DNA of 7,255 nt from Oceanospirillaceae bacterium (lineage in GTDB: Bacteria; Pseudomonadota; Gammaproteobacteria; Pseudomonadales; Balneatricaceae), in NCBI GenBank assembly GCA_023954795.1, contig JAGSHA010000158.1, positions 1 to 7,255 on the forward strand. Direction: 5' to 3'. Numbering within the stretch: position 1 is the first letter of the stretch; every line of letters starts with the position of its first letter. Shown piece by piece: positions 6,950 through 7,255 of this stretch. Position numbers and translations under genes: made by a program. The notes under the pieces are model-generated. The model was not told the origin of the DNA and did no database searches. It saw nothing but the letters and a program-made list of their open reading frames with translations.

Positions 6950-7255
6950 TCAATCAAGCTCAAACTCGTTCACAACCTGCTTAACCCAGGCTTCAACACG
7001 CTCGTCGGTCTCATCGGACTGGCTATCCTGATCCACTGCAAGCCCTACGAAATGGGTTTCATCCTGAGTCAGCGCTTTAGATCCGGTGAACTTATAACCC
7101 TGATTAGGCCAGTGCCCCACCATACGGGCACCGCGTTCCTGCAATTTATCATGCAGCAATCCCATCGCATCCAGGAACCACTCGGCATAACCGATCTGGT
7201 CGCCCAGACCAAACAATGCACACGTCCGGCCGTTGAAGTCGATCTCGTCCAATTC
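6950..7255 (-). CDS. fldB: Long-chain flavodoxin, C-terminal part (gene continues past the window edge)
   Basis: Flavodoxins carry one or two electrons on FMN between reductases and enzymes in the cytoplasm. The visible 101 codons are the C-terminal half and remain open to the window edge, so the N-terminal phosphate-binding loop (T-x-T-G-x-T) is outside. Recognisable pieces are IDFNGRTCALFGLGDQIGYAEWF, here beginning about five residues from the edge, with the FMN-contacting GLGDQ loop, then RGARMVGHWPNQGYKF and HFVGLAVDQDSQ. The RGA to GLAVD stretch shows the insertion of the long-chain type. GLGDQ and GYKF resemble FldB of E. coli, while FVGLAVDxDxQ, the WVKQ region and overall sequence also resemble FldA. 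I favour FldB because fldB is near prfB-lysS and ygfZ in E. coli, but FldA is possible. The first visible TTG (7252) is an internal Leu codon, not a start. The gene ends 93 nt before the prfB start. Confidence 0.75.
   Translation of the reverse strand, partial: ELDEIDFNGRTCALFGLGDQIGYAEWFLDAMGLLHDKLQERGARMVGHWPNQGYKFTGSKALTQDETHFVGLAVDQDSQSDETDERVEAWVKQVVNEFELD

Noticed and set aside
1..7255. A previously undescribed multi-gene system (defence, toxin-antitoxin, mobile element or biosynthetic cluster)
   Set aside because: All but one gene are recognisable housekeeping genes; there are no direct repeats, transposase, phage genes or small toxin-antitoxin pairs visible. The only unknown gene is the single membrane protein beside ung.

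Overview
The window looks like a core-genome segment of a free-living gammaproteobacterium. All seven confidently named proteins read as orthologues of Escherichia coli or Pseudomonas/Azotobacter proteins. The rhdA-psd pairing is a Pseudomonas-type arrangement, as I remember it. Having a FldB-like flavodoxin, prfB-lysS and ygfZ close together recalls one E. coli neighbourhood (ygfZ, sdhE, ygfX, fldB, xerD, dsbC, recJ, prfB, lysS). That mixture fits a marine Oceanospirillales/Pseudomonadales-type organism, but this placement is inference. Base composition appears moderate and even, and I see no mobile element, integrase, tRNA, CRISPR array or other sign of recent transfer.

Layout. The left part (1-2895) is on the + strand: rhdA (two-domain rhodanese), psd (phosphatidylserine decarboxylase, TTG start), then ygfZ (folate-binding protein of Fe-S cluster maintenance) after a 106-nt gap. 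A strong bidirectional terminator at 2916-2956 separates this block from the converging right part. Everything to its right is on the - strand and is read from right to left: the C-terminal part of a long-chain flavodoxin running off the window edge, a promoter-bearing gap, prfB (release factor 2), lysS (lysyl-tRNA synthetase), a terminator, then a two-gene unit of a small four-helix membrane protein of unknown function followed by ung (uracil-DNA glycosylase).

How the genes relate. rhdA and psd probably share a transcript but have unrelated jobs (sulfane sulfur transfer and phosphatidylethanolamine synthesis). prfB and lysS form the familiar translation operon. The membrane gene and ung are four nucleotides apart and almost certainly co-transcribed. 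The most notable points are that prfB is one uninterrupted frame, without the internal UGA and programmed +1 frameshift that autoregulate RF2 in many bacteria; a His-to-Arg change in the RhdA active-site loop; and the unknown membrane gene translationally close-coupled to ung. I found no evidence of a new multi-gene system; this is mostly ordinary housekeeping DNA.
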